NCBI RefSeq assembly: GCF_900107045.1
Contig: NZ_FNON01000009.1
Location: forward strand, 186,001-250,000
Origin: Amycolatopsis xylanica
Lineage (GTDB): Bacteria; Actinomycetota; Actinomycetes; Mycobacteriales; Pseudonocardiaceae
DNA: 64,000 bases
Direction of reading: 5' to 3'
Each line of letters begins with the position of its first letter. The stretch's first letter is position 1. The translations under genes were made by a program, and so were the position numbers. Below, piece by piece: positions 16,075 to 24,259 of this stretch. Below the pieces are notes generated by a model. The model was not told where the DNA came from and searched no databases. It saw nothing but the letters and a program-made list of their open reading frames with translations.

Positions 16075-16641
16075 TCAGCGGACCCGGCGCGCGGCGACCA
16101 GGAACGGGCCGTACTCGAACATCACGGTCACCGCGTCGCCGGTGCCGTTGATCCAGACCCGCTGCTCGCCCGTCATCACGTTGCCAGGCAAGGGAAAGGC
16201 CACCGGCGTGTTCGTGGTGAGCGAGTCCAGGTCGCCCTCGTCGTACCGCACGCTCAGCCGGGCGCCGTTCTTCCGGCCGGACTCACCGAGCAGCGCGATT
16301 CCCGCCCGCCACGGCCCGTTCTGGGCGGCCCGCACCCGAGGTCGCCAACGTCCCAGCCCGATAAGGCCGTACGGGATCAACGCCAGGCCTGCCATCAGCG
16401 CACCGATCATTGGCAAGGCTTCGAGCGACCCGCCTTCGGGGTCGAACTGCACCTGCATGCCGATGCCGATCACGAAAAGCGCCACGCCACCGCCGAGCAT
16501 CGCGACGCCCCGGTCCAGCAGCCGCTTGACGGCGGCGCCCGCGAGCGCCGGATCGGCGGGCCGCGGGCCAGGGCGATGGACGTCGTCGCCGAGAAGGGCT
16601 CCGAAGAAGCGGACCCGGCGGAACTCCCCAGTGTTGGTCAT
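16075..16641 (-). CDS. Membrane protein of unknown function (paralogue 2)
   Basis: A 188-residue tandem paralogue of the protein at 15404-15988, sharing N-terminal FRR, two hydrophobic segments, GRWRPRVRAAQNGPW and the C-terminal WINGTGDAVTVMFEYGPFLV. The pair probably arose by local duplication and then diverged, leaving mainly the C-terminal motif conserved. ATG 16641 is the most natural start; no strong ribosome site is seen, and an in-frame start further out at 16692 exists. Function unknown. Confidence 0.65.
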   Translation of the reverse strand: MTNTGEFRRVRFFGALLGDDVHRPGPRPADPALAGAAVKRLLDRGVAMLGGGVALFVIGIGMQVQFDPEGGSLEALPMIGALMAGLALIPYGLIGLGRWRPRVRAAQNGPWRAGIALLGESGRKNGARLSVRYDEGDLDSLTTNTPVAFPLPGNVMTGEQRVWINGTGDAVTVMFEYGPFLVAARRVR

Positions 16642-16743
16642 GCGGCGAAGATACTGCCGCTGACCTGCGCTAACCGGGGGTTTGTCCGGCACCCCTCACC
16701 CGGGCAACCGATCCGCCGCCCCCTGCGTTACCGAGTCAGGCCC

Positions 16744-17103
16744 TCAGCCGGCGAGCAGCACCGCGACCAGCGCCAGTGTGCCGGGCACGACCTGCACGAA
16801 CAGGATCTTCTTGCTCGCGGTGAGCGCGCCGTAGATGCCCGCGACGATCACGCAGATCAGGCCGTAGAGCTTGAACTGGAACCCGGTCGAGCCGGTCGCG
16901 ATCAGGCCCCAGATCAGCGCCAGCGCGAGAAAACCGTTGTAGAGCCCCTGGTTCGCGGCCAGCGAAGCCGACTCCTTGGCGAACTCAGGCGTGACGCCGA
17001 ACGCCTTCGGGCCCTTGGAAGTCCACAGGAACATTTCGAGCACGACGATGTACAGGTGGATCAGCACGACCAGGCCGACCAGGATGTTCGCCACGACGTT
17101 CAA
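16744..17103 (-). CDS. DUF1304-family small membrane protein
   Basis: The 119-residue protein has four predicted helices and the DUF1304 signatures HLYIVVLEMFLW, ANQGLYNGFLA and the FKLYGLICVIVAGIYGALT helix. Family members are small integral membrane proteins with no known function. The start is TTG 17103 (GTG 17094 is possible). It follows hisI by nine bases on the same strand, so it may be cotranscribed with the hisF-hisI genes, but nothing ties it to histidine synthesis. Confidence 0.8.
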   Translation of the reverse strand: MNVVANILVGLVVLIHLYIVVLEMFLWTSKGPKAFGVTPEFAKESASLAANQGLYNGFLALALIWGLIATGSTGFQFKLYGLICVIVAGIYGALTASKKILFVQVVPGTLALVAVLLAG

Positions 17104-17112
17104 CGGAGGGTC

Positions 17113-17466
17113 TCACTTCTCTTCGGCGAGGAGCAGGCGCTCATCGGAGTCGAAACAGCTGTGCTCGCCGGTGTGACAGGCCGGGCCGGTCTGGTCGACG
17201 CGCAGGAGGACGGTATCGGCGTCGCAGTCGATCCGCACTTCGCGGACGTACTGCGTGTGACCGGACGTCTCGCCCTTGACCCACAGTTTCTGACGGCTTC
17301 GTGAGAAGTACGTAGCACGCCGGGTGGTCAATGTCAGGTCGAGCGCCTCGTCGTCCATCCAGGCCACCATGAGCACGTCGGACGTGCTGTGCTCGACGAC
17401 CACGGCGCAGATCAGGCCGTCGGCGTTGCGCTTGAGCCTGGCCGCGAGGTCCGGATCGAGGCTCAT
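17113..17466 (-). CDS. hisI: Phosphoribosyl-AMP cyclohydrolase
   Basis: The 117-residue enzyme opens the adenine ring of PR-AMP in histidine synthesis. HisI landmarks are MVAWMDDEAL, ATYFSRSRQKLWVKGETSGH and the metal-binding VRIDCDADTVLL...GPACHTGEHSCF. It is the monofunctional form without a HisE domain. The ATG overlaps the stop of the upstream membrane protein as ATGA, so the two are coupled. Confidence 0.95.
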   Translation of the reverse strand: MSLDPDLAARLKRNADGLICAVVVEHSTSDVLMVAWMDDEALDLTLTTRRATYFSRSRQKLWVKGETSGHTQYVREVRIDCDADTVLLRVDQTGPACHTGEHSCFDSDERLLLAEEK

Positions 17467-17834
17467 GCCCGCGCTCCCAGCACGTAGCGGCGCACCGGCA
17501 TCGAATTGAGCAGCACCGCGGCGTACATGTACCCGGCGAACGCCAGCCCGGAGAACACCTTCACCCACCAGAGTTGCGCGCCCAGCAGGAACAGCGCGTG
17601 CAGCAGCCCGAACAGGCCCGCCACCACGAACCCGGCGATCCGCGACGACGGCATCCGCAACGCGATCCCGGCCACCACCAGCCCGCCGAGGATCAGGCTG
17701 GCGACCGGCACGAGGAACGACAGCGGCCTGGCGCCGACGAACACCACCTCGAAGGCGATCAGCAGCGTCCAGGCGAGCGCGATGCCGAGGAACAGCCCGA
17801 CCACGATCTTGACCTCGACCATGGCGTTCTTCAT
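17463..17834 (-). CDS. Four-helix membrane protein inserted between hisF and hisI
   Basis: A 123-residue protein with four predicted membrane helices (about residues 9-30, 37-58, 65-87 and 92-110), not recognised. Its ATG overlaps the hisF stop as ATGA and its stop overlaps the hisI start as ATGA, so it is translationally coupled to both. In mycobacteria hisF and hisI are adjacent. The sequence shows no catalytic motif; a role in histidine synthesis is not supported beyond the coupling. Confidence 0.75.
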   Translation of the reverse strand: MKNAMVEVKIVVGLFLGIALAWTLLIAFEVVFVGARPLSFLVPVASLILGGLVVAGIALRMPSSRIAGFVVAGLFGLLHALFLLGAQLWWVKVFSGLAFAGYMYAAVLLNSMPVRRYVLGARA

Positions 17835-18592
17835 CGGACCACCACCCCGCCTTCCCGCAGCGTGGCCTTGACCTCGCTGATCTTCAACTGTCCGAAGTGG
17901 AACACACTGGCCGCGAGCACCGCGTCCGCGCCGCTCTGGACGGCGGGCAGGAAGTGCTCGAGCGCGCCCGCGCCGCCGCTGGCGATCACCGGCACCCGCA
18001 CGGCCTTGCGCACCAGCTCGATGAGCTCGAGGTCGAATCCGTTCTTGGTCCCGTCGGCGTCCATCGAGTTGAGCAGGATCTCCCCGACCCCGAGCTCCTC
18101 GCCCCGCGCGGCCCACTCGACGGCGTCGATCCCGGTCCCCTGCCGCCCGCCATGGGTGGTCACCTCGAACCCGGACTCGGTCTCCCCGCCACGCCGCGCG
18201 TCGACCGAGAGCACGACGCACTGCGCACCGAACCGCCGCGAAGCCTCTTTGAGCAGCTCGGGCCGGGAAATGGCGGCGGTGTTGATGCTGACCTTGTCAG
18301 CGCCGGTCCGCAGCAGCCGGTTGACGTCCTCGGTGGACCGCACGCCCCCGCCGACCGTGAGCGGGATGAACACCTGCTCGGCCGTCCGGCGCACCACGTC
18401 GAACGTGGTCTCGCGATTGCCGGAGGAGGCCGTGACATCGAGGAACGTGAGCTCGTCGGCGCCCTCGGCGTCATAGGCCCGCGCCAGCTCGACCGGGTCG
18501 CCGGCGTCACGCAGGTCGGCGAAGTTGACCCCCTTGACCACTCGACCTGCGTCGACGTCGAGACACGGGATCACCCTGACCGCTACAGACAT
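17831..18592 (-). CDS. hisF: Imidazole glycerol phosphate synthase cyclase subunit
   Basis: HisF (253 residues) uses ammonia from HisH to make imidazole glycerol phosphate and AICAR. VRVIPCLDVDAGRVVKGVNF carries the catalytic aspartate; later motifs are LTVGGGVRS, INTAAI and VIASGGAG. It is the first gene of the hisF-membrane protein-hisI unit and is separated from hisA/hisH by about 11.6 kb, unlike the compact mycobacterial order. Confidence 0.96.
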   Translation of the reverse strand: MSVAVRVIPCLDVDAGRVVKGVNFADLRDAGDPVELARAYDAEGADELTFLDVTASSGNRETTFDVVRRTAEQVFIPLTVGGGVRSTEDVNRLLRTGADKVSINTAAISRPELLKEASRRFGAQCVVLSVDARRGGETESGFEVTTHGGRQGTGIDAVEWAARGEELGVGEILLNSMDADGTKNGFDLELIELVRKAVRVPVIASGGAGALEHFLPAVQSGADAVLAASVFHFGQLKISEVKATLREGGVVVR

Positions 18593-18645
18593 GCGTTCAA
18601 GCCTACTTACGCAGGTCCGGCCCCTCGAACGCGGCTCAGGTCGCA

Positions 18646-18691
18646 GTCGTGAGTGGTATTGCCGGTTCTAACCGGCAATACCACTCACGAC
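18646..18691. repeat. GGTCGTGAGTG-type palindromic element, copy 4
   Basis: GTCGTGAGTGGTATTGCCGG and its complement flank TTCTAA, giving an almost perfect 46-base dyad. Unlike most copies it lies between divergent genes (hisF and the tachylectin-like gene), so terminating read-through is not an obvious role here. The rest of 18593-18817 shows no gene; GGATAACGT near 18733 might be part of the downstream promoter. Confidence 0.75.
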
Positions 18692-18817
18692 CCATGATTG
18701 TGATCCGGGACACAGATCTGGCGGCGGTAAGTGGGATAACGTTTACCGGCTGGGGTGGACATTCTTCCGGGGGTCCGGTCTGTCGCCGACATTTCGACTA
18801 CATGGGGTATTGAACGC

Positions 18818-20743
18818 ATGAATTTCCGAGGAAGACGTGCGCCCATTCGGGCTGCGCTGGTTTCCGCGTTGCTGGCGGTCACGCCGCTGGCCATCACTAC
18901 TGCACCTGCCGCCGCGGCGGTGGCTTTGCGCTGCTCAGCGGCGGTGCCACTGTTCGCGGTCGATGACGATGTCCGCTATATCGAGCACCAGGACCCGGAG
19001 ACCGGCAAAGCGCTGGAAAGCGATAGCCCGGTCATCGGGAACGGCGGCTGGGCGCAATTCAGCCGAGTGATCGCTGGGCCGAATGGCGTCATTTGGGCTT
19101 TCCGGCCCTCTGGTGAATTGCTGCGTTATGTCTGGACCGGCGACGGCTGGTCCGACGATTCGGGCGAAGTGGTCGACAACGACTGGGCCGGCTGGGACCA
19201 GCCGCAGTACCGCAACCGGATCGCCGTCGACGAACGCGGCGACATCTACTCGGTCGGCGCGGGCAACACGCTCGTGTGGCGCCGCTACAACGAAACGACA
19301 CACAGCTGGGTCAAGAAGGAGCTGACCTCCGGCTGGGGCAAGTACGACCTGATCGTCGCCGCAGGCGACGGCGTGCTCTACGGCCGCACACCGGGCGGCG
19401 ACCTCGACCGCGCCCGGTACAACGTGTCGGCGCAGCGGTTCCTGCAGGAGCCGGTCACCGTCGGCAGCGGCGGCTGGGACCAGTACAAGAACATCACCTC
19501 CGCGGGCGGCGACATCCTCTACGTCGCGACCTGGGACGGCAATCTGCGCTGGTACCGCTACCAGGAGGACGCCGGGGCCTGGACGGCCAATTCGCCGTCG
19601 ACCATCGGCTTCGGCGGCTGGGACGCGTTCACCGACCTGGTGGCCACCTCGAACGCCTGCAAGCTGCAGAAGAACTTCAACCCGACAGCGCCGATCACGG
19701 TCCGCCCGCACGCGCGGACCACGCTGCTGCAGTCGTCGGGCGGCGCGCTCGAATACTCCTATGTGGACGGTGCGGGCAAGCTGGTCGTCGGCTCGCAGCC
19801 GGATCTCTCCAGTGACATCACGCTGCACGAGGTCGCAAACACCGCGGTGAACGGCACCCCGTCGGCGGCCCAGCAGGCCGACGGCACCGTGCACGTGCTC
19901 ACCCAGGGCCGCGACTCCGTCGCGCGGACCACCGCCGTCAAGCCCGACGGAACGCCGCTCGGCACGAGCGACCTCGGAGGCGGCTTCGCCAGCCCGGCGA
20001 CCGTGGGCACCACCAGCCCCGGGAACCTGGTGATCCACGCGGTCAACGCCGCCGACGGCAAGCTGTACTGCCGGACCGTCGGGCCCGACGGCTACAGCCC
20101 GATCTGGTACCGCCAGCTGACCGGGACGCTGCAGTTCACCGGCGACGCCCCGGTGTACGTCACCGACGGCTCCACCAAGGGGCTGCTGCTGCGCACCCGT
20201 GACGGCGCCTACCAGTCGGCCCAGTACCTCGGCTGCGGCGGCCCGACGCCGGTCAAGCCGCTGGGCGGGCCTGCCACCCTGGGCGCGGCCACCGCGGTCC
20301 TGAACGCCGACCACACGATGCAGGCGTTCGCGACCGGCGCCGACGGCGTGGTCTACACACAGAAGCAGAAGGCCGACAGCACCTGGCCGCAGGCGTGGAC
20401 CGCGCTGCCCGCGCTCACCGGCGTCAAGGCCGTCGGCCAGCCGTCCGCCGTGCGCACGGCGTCCGGCATCGAGGTCGTCGTCCGTGACGAGCAGAACCAC
20501 GTGCAGTCCACCGGCCAGGCCGCGGACGGAAGCTACCGCGCGTGGGTCGCGGTCGACCCCGAGCACTTCGTGGCCACCGCGACGGACCCGACGCTGATCC
20601 TGACCAAGGCGGGCGTGCTCGCGTTCACCTACCGCGACACGGACGAGAACGTCTACGTCTACAGCTCCGCCCCGCCGCCCGCCGCGAAGTCCGCGGCACC
20701 CGGCTTCTCCTTCAAGAAGCTGGGCAAGGCCGTCAAGGGCTGA
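18818..20743 (+). CDS. Secreted tachylectin-like beta-propeller protein
   Basis: The 641-residue protein starts with a signal peptide (MNFRGRRAPIRAALVSALLA then a TTAPAAAAVA cleavage region). Residues about 60-290 contain five repeats of roughly 47 residues with a GGW-x-F/Y-x-x-I/L pattern (GNGGWAQFSRVIAG, DWAGWDQPQYRNRIAV, SGWGKYDLIVAAG, GSGGWDQYKNITSAG, GFGGWDAFTDLVA), the tachylectin-2 lectin propeller. Residues about 300-620 look like a second propeller of another type. A secreted sugar-binding role is inferred from the fold family. No enzyme domain is seen. A large palindrome follows the stop. Confidence 0.8.
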   Translation: MNFRGRRAPIRAALVSALLAVTPLAITTAPAAAAVALRCSAAVPLFAVDDDVRYIEHQDPETGKALESDSPVIGNGGWAQFSRVIAGPNGVIWAFRPSGELLRYVWTGDGWSDDSGEVVDNDWAGWDQPQYRNRIAVDERGDIYSVGAGNTLVWRRYNETTHSWVKKELTSGWGKYDLIVAAGDGVLYGRTPGGDLDRARYNVSAQRFLQEPVTVGSGGWDQYKNITSAGGDILYVATWDGNLRWYRYQEDAGAWTANSPSTIGFGGWDAFTDLVATSNACKLQKNFNPTAPITVRPHARTTLLQSSGGALEYSYVDGAGKLVVGSQPDLSSDITLHEVANTAVNGTPSAAQQADGTVHVLTQGRDSVARTTAVKPDGTPLGTSDLGGGFASPATVGTTSPGNLVIHAVNAADGKLYCRTVGPDGYSPIWYRQLTGTLQFTGDAPVYVTDGSTKGLLLRTRDGAYQSAQYLGCGGPTPVKPLGGPATLGAATAVLNADHTMQAFATGADGVVYTQKQKADSTWPQAWTALPALTGVKAVGQPSAVRTASGIEVVVRDEQNHVQSTGQAADGSYRAWVAVDPEHFVATATDPTLILTKAGVLAFTYRDTDENVYVYSSAPPPAAKSAAPGFSFKKLGKAVKG

Positions 20744-20753
20744 GCCGACGCCG

Positions 20754-20791
20754 TCTTCTTGCCCCCGCTCGCGCGAGCGGGGGCAAGAAGA
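20754..20791. terminator. 38-bp perfect palindrome
   Basis: TCTTCTTGCCCCCGCTCGC (20754-20772) is followed at once by its exact complement (20773-20791), with no loop beyond the turn. It lies between the propeller gene and the next gene on the same strand and could act as terminator for the former. Confidence 0.7.
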
Positions 20792-20811
20792 TCCGTACGC
20801 TGGCGATCGTG

Positions 20812-21240
20812 ATGGACATCTTCGCCTTCGCGGCCTCGGGGCACCTCGGCCCGATCCATTGTGGAATGTCGCTCGACGAGGCGGAAACCCTGTTGGGGCC
20901 CGGAAGCCCGCATCCGGCGATCCGCATGAAGCCGGGCATCGACGGCTACCCCTACTACTGGGAAAGCCTCGCGCTGACGATCAGGGGCGGCATCGTCGAA
21001 GATGTCACCGTGCACACCTGGCCGGGTCCGGCGATCCGGCTGCCGCTGACACCGGATCCTTACCCTGCGCCGATAAAGCGCGAAGACTTTCTCAAGGCTT
21101 TGGACTGCGAGTACGAGGTCTATGAACCGCTGACGTTCGGCAGCCAATCGGCGATCGTCACCGAGGCCGGCGTACAGGCGGCCTTCTACCACGATGACGA
21201 GGACGAGTTCCTGATCATGGTCAGCAAGTACGCTCGCTGA
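20812..21240 (+). CDS. Small protein of unknown function
   Basis: A 142-residue protein, acidic toward its end (HDDEDEFLIMV), with no signal peptide or membrane segment. Its opening, ASGHLGPIHCGMSLDEAETL followed by LG, resembles cytosolic proteins of unknown function that are common near toxin-immunity or regulatory genes of actinobacteria, but I cannot name the family. ATG 20812 or GTG 20809 may start it. The stop is one base before the TetR gene, so the two are probably cotranscribed. Confidence 0.6.
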   Translation: MDIFAFAASGHLGPIHCGMSLDEAETLLGPGSPHPAIRMKPGIDGYPYYWESLALTIRGGIVEDVTVHTWPGPAIRLPLTPDPYPAPIKREDFLKALDCEYEVYEPLTFGSQSAIVTEAGVQAAFYHDDEDEFLIMVSKYAR

Positions 21241-21241
21241 C

Positions 21242-21823
21242 ATGGCACAGGCTGGCAGGCGACCGGGGCAGACGGAGACCCGCGAGCGGATACTCGACGC
21301 CGCCAGGCAGCGGTTCGGCGCGCAGGGGTACTCGGGGGCGACCGTGCGCGGGATCGCGGCGGACGCCGGGGTCAACGCCGCGCTGCTGCACCACTTCTTC
21401 GGGAGCAAGCAGAAGCTGTTCGTCGCGGCGATGAACATCCCGGTCGACCCGGAGGTCGTGGTCCCGCTGATCCTGAGCGGGCCGGTCGAGGAGACCGGGG
21501 AGCGGCTGGTGCGGATGTTCCTGGGCTTCTGGGAGACGCCGGACGGGCGTGCGCCGTTCCTCGCGATGCTGCGGTCGGCCGCGACCAGCGAGCCCGCCGC
21601 GGCGATGATGCGGCAGTTCATGGAACAGGCCGTGCTCGCCAAGGTCGCCGAGGCCAGGGGCATCCCGCGCACGCGGGTGGCCGCCGCGGCGGCGCAGATG
21701 ATGGGGGTCGCGCTGCTGCGGTACATCGTGCGGGTGCCCGCGCTGGCCGACGCGACGCCGGACGAGCTGGTCAAGCTGCTCGCGCCGGTCGTCCAGCACT
21801 ACCTGGACGGCGACGGGTCGTGA
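21242..21823 (+). CDS. TetR-family transcriptional regulator (paralogue)
   Basis: A 193-residue TetR protein with HTH at about residues 14-60 (RILDAARQRFGAQGYSGATV then RGIAADAGVNAALLHHFFGS). It resembles the regulator at 14730-15350 through the whole HTH and the FDP/VDP segment after it. It follows the small protein gene by one base. The stop codon is inside the repeat at 21816-21862, giving a Gly-Ser terminus. Ligand and target unknown. Confidence 0.85.
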   Translation: MAQAGRRPGQTETRERILDAARQRFGAQGYSGATVRGIAADAGVNAALLHHFFGSKQKLFVAAMNIPVDPEVVVPLILSGPVEETGERLVRMFLGFWETPDGRAPFLAMLRSAATSEPAAAMMRQFMEQAVLAKVAEARGIPRTRVAAAAAQMMGVALLRYIVRVPALADATPDELVKLLAPVVQHYLDGDGS

Positions 21824-21862
21824 GTGGCGCGGCCGGTTCTAACCGGTCAGAACACTCACGAC
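21816..21862. repeat. GGTCGTGAGTG-type palindromic element, copy 5
   Basis: GGTCGTGAGTG (21816-21826) and CACTCACGAC (21853-21862) flank GGCCGGTTCTAACCGGTC. It supplies the TetR stop codon (TGA 21821-21823) and precedes the phytase gene on the same strand. Confidence 0.8.
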
Positions 21863-21903
21863 TCGTTCATGTTCTGGTCACCCGGCGGGCCTAGGTTCCG
21901 GCG

Positions 21904-23094
21904 GTGACCATCGCACGATTCCTCCCGATTCCCGCCGTGGCCGTCCTGCTGCTCGGCGCCGCGCCCGCCGAAGCGGCCTGCCCGCCTTCGCCGGTGCTGC
22001 AGACCCGTGCCTTCGTCGACGACGGGTCGGCCGATCCGGCCAACGCGGACGCCGACGACCCGGCGATCTGGGTGAACCCGCGCCACCCCGAGCGCAGCGT
22101 CGTGCTCGGCGCGCTCAAGGAGGGCGGGCTCGCCGCGTTCGACCTGGACGCGCGCCAGATCGCGCACGTGCCCGCGCCGCCGAAGCCGGGCACCGGCGCC
22201 GCGCCGGGGCGGTTCAACAACGTCGACGTCGTCGGCGATCTCGCCGTCGTGAGCGACCGGGGACGGGACCGGATCCGGGTGTACAAGGTCTCTGCCGGGC
22301 CGGACGTGCTCACCGATGTCACCGATCCGGACGCGCGGCCGGTCTTCTCTGCCACAGAGTCCGATGTGGACGGTCAGCGCACCGTGTACGGGCTCGCGGC
22401 CGGGATGGGCCGGCTGGTCGTCACCACGCAGCGCCATGAGGCGCGGCTGGCGCTTTTGCGACTTGTCGACAAGCCGGGCGGCAAAGTCGGCACCGAGACC
22501 GTCACCAAGCTCGACATGCCGTCCACGTTCGCGCTGCCGAACGGCAAGTCCTGGTCGCCGTGCGAAGAGCCCGGCGAGGGCCCGCAGTTCGAAGGCACCG
22601 TGATCGACTCCGCGAACCGGGTGGTCTACACCGCTCAAGAGGACGTCGGCATCTGGCGGATCCCGCTCAGCGAAACCGGGTTCGGCACGCCCGTGCTCAT
22701 CGACAAGGTCCGCTCGTTCGGCCTCCCCCAGCACTACGACGCCGCGACCGAGTCCTGCGTCGACGACGGGCCCGACCCCGGATTCGGCGGCCGCTGGCTC
22801 ACCGCCGACGCCGAAGGCCTCGCGCTCGACCACGGCACGCTGCTCGCCTCGAGCCAGGGCGACTCGCGCTTCGTCCGCTACGGACGGTCGACTGTCGGCT
22901 TCCGGATCGTCGCGGGCCGCCACACCGACTCGGTCGAGCACTCCGACGGCGCCACGATCAGCACCGCCTACCTCGGGCCGAGGTTCCCCCGCGGCCTGCT
23001 CGTGGTCCACGACGGGGAGCGCCGTCCCGCCGTCGGCGACCTGCCGACCACCGGGTTCGCGTTCGTCCCGCTCCAGGATGTGCCGGCGAAATAA
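21904..23094 (+). CDS. Secreted beta-propeller phytase (3-phytase)
   Basis: The 396-residue protein has a signal peptide (MTIARFLPIPAVAVLLLGAA then PAEA) and the BPP phytase motif DADDPAIWVNP at about residues 50-60, plus RFNNVDVV, PQFEGTVID and ADAEGLAL, which form calcium and phosphate sites in this family. It should release phosphate from phytate outside the cell. A GTG start at 21904 follows the repeat. Four or more cysteines suggest disulphides. It is followed closely by a sigma factor gene, with no evident functional link. Confidence 0.85.
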   Translation: MTIARFLPIPAVAVLLLGAAPAEAACPPSPVLQTRAFVDDGSADPANADADDPAIWVNPRHPERSVVLGALKEGGLAAFDLDARQIAHVPAPPKPGTGAAPGRFNNVDVVGDLAVVSDRGRDRIRVYKVSAGPDVLTDVTDPDARPVFSATESDVDGQRTVYGLAAGMGRLVVTTQRHEARLALLRLVDKPGGKVGTETVTKLDMPSTFALPNGKSWSPCEEPGEGPQFEGTVIDSANRVVYTAQEDVGIWRIPLSETGFGTPVLIDKVRSFGLPQHYDAATESCVDDGPDPGFGGRWLTADAEGLALDHGTLLASSQGDSRFVRYGRSTVGFRIVAGRHTDSVEHSDGATISTAYLGPRFPRGLLVVHDGERRPAVGDLPTTGFAFVPLQDVPAK

Positions 23095-23142
23095 ATCTCA
23101 CTCCGAAGCAGCGAGTCCGGCCGCTCGCGCGTCCATAGGTGC

Positions 23143-23643
23143 GTGACCCCCTTCGAGGAGTTCGTGGCCGAGCGGCTGGACGGGCTCCTGCGCTACGCGA
23201 CCGTCCTCACCGACGATCCGCATCTGGCGCAGGACATCGTCCAGGACGTGCTGCTGCGGGCACAGCAGCGGTGGGCGCGGATCGAGCATCCGCCCACCTA
23301 CGTCCGCCGGATGGTCACCAACGAGTACCTCTCGTGGCGCAGGCGGCGCGCGGTGCGCGCGGTCAGCCCGTCCACCCCCGAGCTGCTCGACGCGCTGAGC
23401 CCGCCGCTGGACGACCCGAGCATCGGCTACACCGAGCGCGACGCCATGTTCGAGCGGCTCGCCGCGCTGCCCCGCAAACAGCGGGCGGCCGTGGTGCTCC
23501 GGTTCTACGAGAACTACTCGGACGAGGAGATCGCCGCGGTGCTGGGCTGCGGCACCTCGACCGTGCGCAGCCAGATCTCGCGGGCGTTCAAGACCTTGCG
23601 CGACATCGAGACCACCCGAGAGCCCACCGGAGCACCGCGATGA
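23143..23643 (+). CDS. ECF RNA polymerase sigma factor (SigE-type family)
   Basis: A 166-residue sigma factor with region 2 (RYATVLTDDPHLAQDIVQDV) and region 4 (LPRKQRAAVVLRFYENYSDE, then an HTH in AAVLGCGTSTVRSQISRA). It starts at GTG 23143 with a conserved FEEFVAERLDGLLRYA opening typical of the actinobacterial SigE-like group. The stop overlaps the next gene as ATGA, so it is coupled to its presumed anti-sigma factor. Stimulus unknown. Confidence 0.88.
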   Translation: MTPFEEFVAERLDGLLRYATVLTDDPHLAQDIVQDVLLRAQQRWARIEHPPTYVRRMVTNEYLSWRRRRAVRAVSPSTPELLDALSPPLDDPSIGYTERDAMFERLAALPRKQRAAVVLRFYENYSDEEIAAVLGCGTSTVRSQISRAFKTLRDIETTREPTGAPR

Positions 23644-24200
23644 GCCGACTGACCGATGAGCAGGCCGAGGCACTCCTGCGCCACGGCCTCGACCAGATCG
23701 CCTCGCGCGCGCCCGACGCGGGCCATGTCCGCGAGCGGCTCGCGCGGCGTGCGCGGCCCCGTCCGGTGGCGCGCCTCGTCGCGGTCGCCGCCGCCGTGGT
23801 CGTGGTGGCCGCGGGGGTGCCGCTGGGGATCAAGCTGCTCCCCCAGGACCAGGCCCAGGAGCAGGTCAGGGCGCCGGTCGCGGCCGGCTGGCTCCCCGAT
23901 GGCTTCACCGAGCAGGCAGGTGGCGAAAACACCAGGCTGTGGCGATCCGGCGCGGCCGAGATCGAGCTGACGATCCACGGCACCGACGAGCGCGAGTGGT
24001 CGGCGAACGCGGTGCGGATCGCGCGGCTGCAGTCGCAGATCCTGATCAAGGGCCGGGTCGCCGAGTTCACCGAGGAGGCGAGCACGGCCGTGCTGACCTG
24101 GCTCCCCGACGAAGCGCACGTGCTGCAGCTGCGGCTGACAGGCGTGCCCGAAGCCCGGCCCATGGCCCTGCGCATCGCGGACGCCGTGCAGTTCCCCTGA
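23640..24200 (+). CDS. Membrane-anchored protein, likely anti-sigma factor partner
   Basis: The 186-residue protein has a cytosolic N-terminus of about 43 residues (MSRLTDEQAEALLRHGLDQI), one membrane helix (about 44-64) and an extracytoplasmic domain of about 120 residues. Overlap with the sigma factor gene and this topology are typical of membrane anti-sigma factors. I do not see a zinc-binding HxxxCxxC motif, so if it is an anti-sigma factor it is not a ZAS type. Confidence 0.65.
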   Translation: MSRLTDEQAEALLRHGLDQIASRAPDAGHVRERLARRARPRPVARLVAVAAAVVVVAAGVPLGIKLLPQDQAQEQVRAPVAAGWLPDGFTEQAGGENTRLWRSGAAEIELTIHGTDEREWSANAVRIARLQSQILIKGRVAEFTEEASTAVLTWLPDEAHVLQLRLTGVPEARPMALRIADAVQFP

Positions 24201-24201
24201 C

Positions 24202-24250
24202 CCGGGATAAAGCGGGCTTTATCCCGGTGTGGGATAAAGCCCGCTAAATC
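24202..24250. terminator. GATAAAGC palindrome pair, copy 2
   Basis: A perfect CCGGGATAAAGC...GCTTTATCCCGG palindrome (24202-24227) is followed by an inverted partial copy GGGATAAAGCCCGCTAAATC (24231-24250). It sits between convergent genes and can fold either as two small hairpins or as one longer one. Confidence 0.65.
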
Positions 24251-24259
24251 ACGTCAGGC

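Noticed and set aside
20542..21240. 232-residue protein beginning inside the propeller gene
   Set aside because: The first 90 residues are an out-of-frame, Arg-rich reading of the propeller gene and the palindrome; the plausible start is 20809-20814.
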